A stretch of DNA of 13,254 bases from assembly GCA_031273835.1 (NCBI GenBank), contig JAISRD010000002.1, forward strand, positions 1-13,254, written 5' to 3'. Numbering within the stretch: position 1 is the stretch's first letter; each line of letters starts with the position of its first letter. The stretch comes from Treponema sp. GTDB taxonomy: Bacteria > Spirochaetota > Spirochaetia > Treponematales > Breznakiellaceae. The position numbers and the translations under genes are program-made. A model generated the notes under the pieces. The model was given only the letters and a program-made list of their open reading frames with translations, was not told where the DNA came from and did not search any database. Positions 11,711-13,254 of the stretch are shown one piece after another.

Positions 11711-13254
11711 ATGTACATCACCGCCTATGCCCCCTATGGGGCCGAGGGGATCATCATCCGGGTTGAAACGGACATACGCCGGGGCATACCGGGCATCGAC
11801 ATTTCGGGGCTTGCCGAGGGGGCGGTTAAGGAAGCCAGGGAACGGGTGCGGGCGGCGTTCCGGAATTCGGGGTTCGCCTTTCCCCAGGACCGTATTCTGA
11901 TTAACCTGGCCCCCGCGGGGGTAAGGAAGGAAGGGGCGGGGCTTGATCTTCCCATCGCCCTGTCGGTGATGTCCGCCGCGGGACTTGTTCCGGGCCTCGA
12001 GGCGCTGCCCGAGCAAATTATGATACTGGGTGAATTGGAACTTTCCGGCAGGGTCCGGCCTGTACGGGGGGTCCTGGCGGCGGCCGCGGCGGGCCTCGCC
12101 GGGGGGATACGGTTCTTCATGGTCCCCAGGGAAAATGAAGAGGAGGCGGCCATTCTGCTCGGCGGCGGTACGGATCTCAGTTTTGCCGCCGTAGCCAGCC
12201 TGGAAGAAGCCGCCCACGCCCTGATACTGCTGGCCCTAAACGGCGCTTTCCCCGGACCCTTCGCCTATGGGGGAAAGGGCCGCCGGAACAGCGGGGAAAA
12301 GCGCCCGCCTGTTCCGGGGGATTTTGCCGAAGTACGGGGACAGGGACCCTACAAGCGGGCCCTGGAAATAGCCGCCGCCGGAGGGCATAACCTCCTCGTT
12401 TTCGGCCCCCCCGGAACGGGAAAAACCATGCTTGCCCGGCGGCTCCCCTCGATCATGGCCCCCCTTACCACCAAGGAAGCCGTGGAAGTTACCCGGCTCC
12501 ACAGCCTTGCGGGGCTTGAGGAAAGCGCCCTCATCACCCGGCCGCCCTTCCGCTCTCCCCACCATACGGCCAGCGCCGAAGGCGTCATGGGCGGCGGAAA
12601 GACCGTCAGGCCCGGGGAGATTACCCTGGCCCATTTCGGCGTACTGTTCCTCGACGAGGCGCCGGAATTCCGGTCCAACGTGCTTAAGGCCCTGCGGGAA
12701 CCCCTGGAGGACAGGGTCATTACCATAGCCAGGGCGGAAGGCCCGGTACGGCTTCCCGCGGATTTCCAGCTCATCCTGGCGGCCAACCCCTGTCCCTGCG
12801 GCCGCCTGGGCGCTTCCGTTCACCGGGACGGAACGGCCGCCGGGCCCGGAGACTGTTTCTGCACCCCCGAAGAAATACACCGGTACTGGCGGAAATTCGG
12901 CGGCGCCCTGCTGGACAGGATTGAACTGCGGATCGCGGCTTTTTGGGACTGCGGGGATTTAAGCGGGGAAGTACCGGAAAGCAGTGAAACCATAGCGGGC
13001 AGGGTTAAACAGGCGGTAAAGATCCAGCGCCTCCGCTTTTCCGAAAATCCCCCCACGGAGGATTCGGAGTGCCGCAGAAACGCCCGCATGTCCCCCGCCC
13101 GCGTCGAAGCGTACTGCCGTCTTACGGAAAAAGCGGACAGGGCCTTCCGCAGGGCCGCGGAATACCTGGCCTTTTCCGCCAGGGCCTGCTTCGCCTCCCT
13201 GCGGGTCGCGAGGACCATCGCCGACCTTGAGGGACGGGAAATTATCGAAGAGGA
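11711..13254 (+). CDS. comM: ComM/YifB Mg-chelatase-like AAA+ helicase, 3' end cut by window edge
   Basis: 514 codons are present; family members are about 500-520, so only the last residues are missing. The N-terminal ChlI-like domain has ISGLAEGAVKEARERVRAAF (31-50) and NLAPAGVRKEGAGLDLPIAL (65-84). The AAA+ core has Walker A FGPPGTGKT (231-239), Walker B VLFLDEAPEF (311-320), and the ANPCPCG (358-364) typical of this family. LLDRIELRI and RVARTIADLEGRE follow towards the C-terminus. In Vibrio and Haemophilus ComM is a hexameric branch-migration helicase that integrates incoming single-stranded DNA during natural transformation. It also occurs in bacteria not known to be competent, so competence here is inference. 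The closest neighbour is the LarA-family gene, 113 bp upstream, with no evident functional tie. Confidence 0.93.
   Translation, partial: MYITAYAPYGAEGIIIRVETDIRRGIPGIDISGLAEGAVKEARERVRAAFRNSGFAFPQDRILINLAPAGVRKEGAGLDLPIALSVMSAAGLVPGLEALPEQIMILGELELSGRVRPVRGVLAAAAAGLAGGIRFFMVPRENEEEAAILLGGGTDLSFAAVASLEEAAHALILLALNGAFPGPFAYGGKGRRNSGEKRPPVPGDFAEVRGQGPYKRALEIAAAGGHNLLVFGPPGTGKTMLARRLPSIMAPLTTKEAVEVTRLHSLAGLEESALITRPPFRSPHHTASAEGVMGGGKTVRPGEITLAHFGVLFLDEAPEFRSNVLKALREPLEDRVITIARAEGPVRLPADFQLILAANPCPCGRLGASVHRDGTAAGPGDCFCTPEEIHRYWRKFGGALLDRIELRIAAFWDCGDLSGEVPESSETIAGRVKQAVKIQRLRFSENPPTEDSECRRNARMSPARVEAYCRLTEKADRAFRRAAEYLAFSARACFASLRVARTIADLEGREIIEE

Noticed and set aside
12236..12880. Minus-strand ORF of 214 codons at the right end
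   Set aside because: Antisense to the ComM AAA+ core; low-complexity Gly/Arg/Pro product.
1..13254. Search for CRISPR arrays, insertion sequences, att sites and phage or toxin-antitoxin genes
   Set aside because: No regularly spaced repeats, terminal inverted repeats with a transposase, or matching proteins were seen.

Overview
The window looks like a chromosomal segment of a GC-rich spirochaete, most probably a Treponema-type organism (inference). The evidence is the protein flavour: a small exported protein and a sigma-like regulator that look spirochaete-specific, a cyclase/STAND-like TPR protein, and a LEA-type lipoprotein, set among ordinary housekeeping genes with strong CCC/GGG codon use. 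I see no insertion sequence, phage gene, CRISPR array, integrase or toxin-antitoxin pair. Most of the window is ordinary core genome and gene density is very high.

Layout. Positions 1-800 (minus) hold the 5' part of a lipoprotein gene with two LEA14/WHy-like domains, running off the left edge. It is divergent from a hemolysin III (PAQR) membrane protein gene at 866-1618 (plus). From 6095 down to 1588 five genes run on the minus strand: ornithine carbamoyltransferase; a small exported protein with its own promoter overlapping the argF 3' end; an M24 (Xaa-Pro aminopeptidase-like) peptidase; a DHH/DHHA1 NrnA-type phosphoesterase; and, after a 99-bp gap, a sigma-70-like DNA-binding protein whose 3' end overlaps hemolysin III by 31 bp, tail to tail. 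The exported protein, peptidase and nrnA genes are 3-5 bp apart and probably form one operon.

The second half is all on the plus strand. A 932-residue protein (6226-9024) has a possible decayed cyclase-like N-terminus, an AAA/STAND-like ATPase core with a damaged Walker A motif, and a TPR-rich C-terminus. Then come a promoter, an unusually structured leader and a tRNA-Met(CAT) gene. These are followed by a flavodoxin-like small protein with its own promoter, adenine phosphoribosyltransferase (apt), a hairpin terminator, a LarA-family nickel-pincer racemase homologue, and a ComM/YifB AAA+ helicase gene cut by the right edge.

Working together. apt (purine salvage) and nrnA (nanoRNA/pAp turnover) serve nucleotide recycling; argF and the peptidase serve amino-acid metabolism; comM serves DNA uptake and branch migration. 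The points most worth a second look are the degenerate STAND-like protein, with two C8 tracts near its P-loop; the tRNA, whose T-loop carries C instead of U at position 55 and whose leader repeats its acceptor-stem sequences; the LarA homologue with no maturation genes in view; the sigma-like regulator with a 21-bp-spaced repeat upstream; and several start codons lying almost on top of predicted transcription starts. I did not find a clear new multi-gene system.
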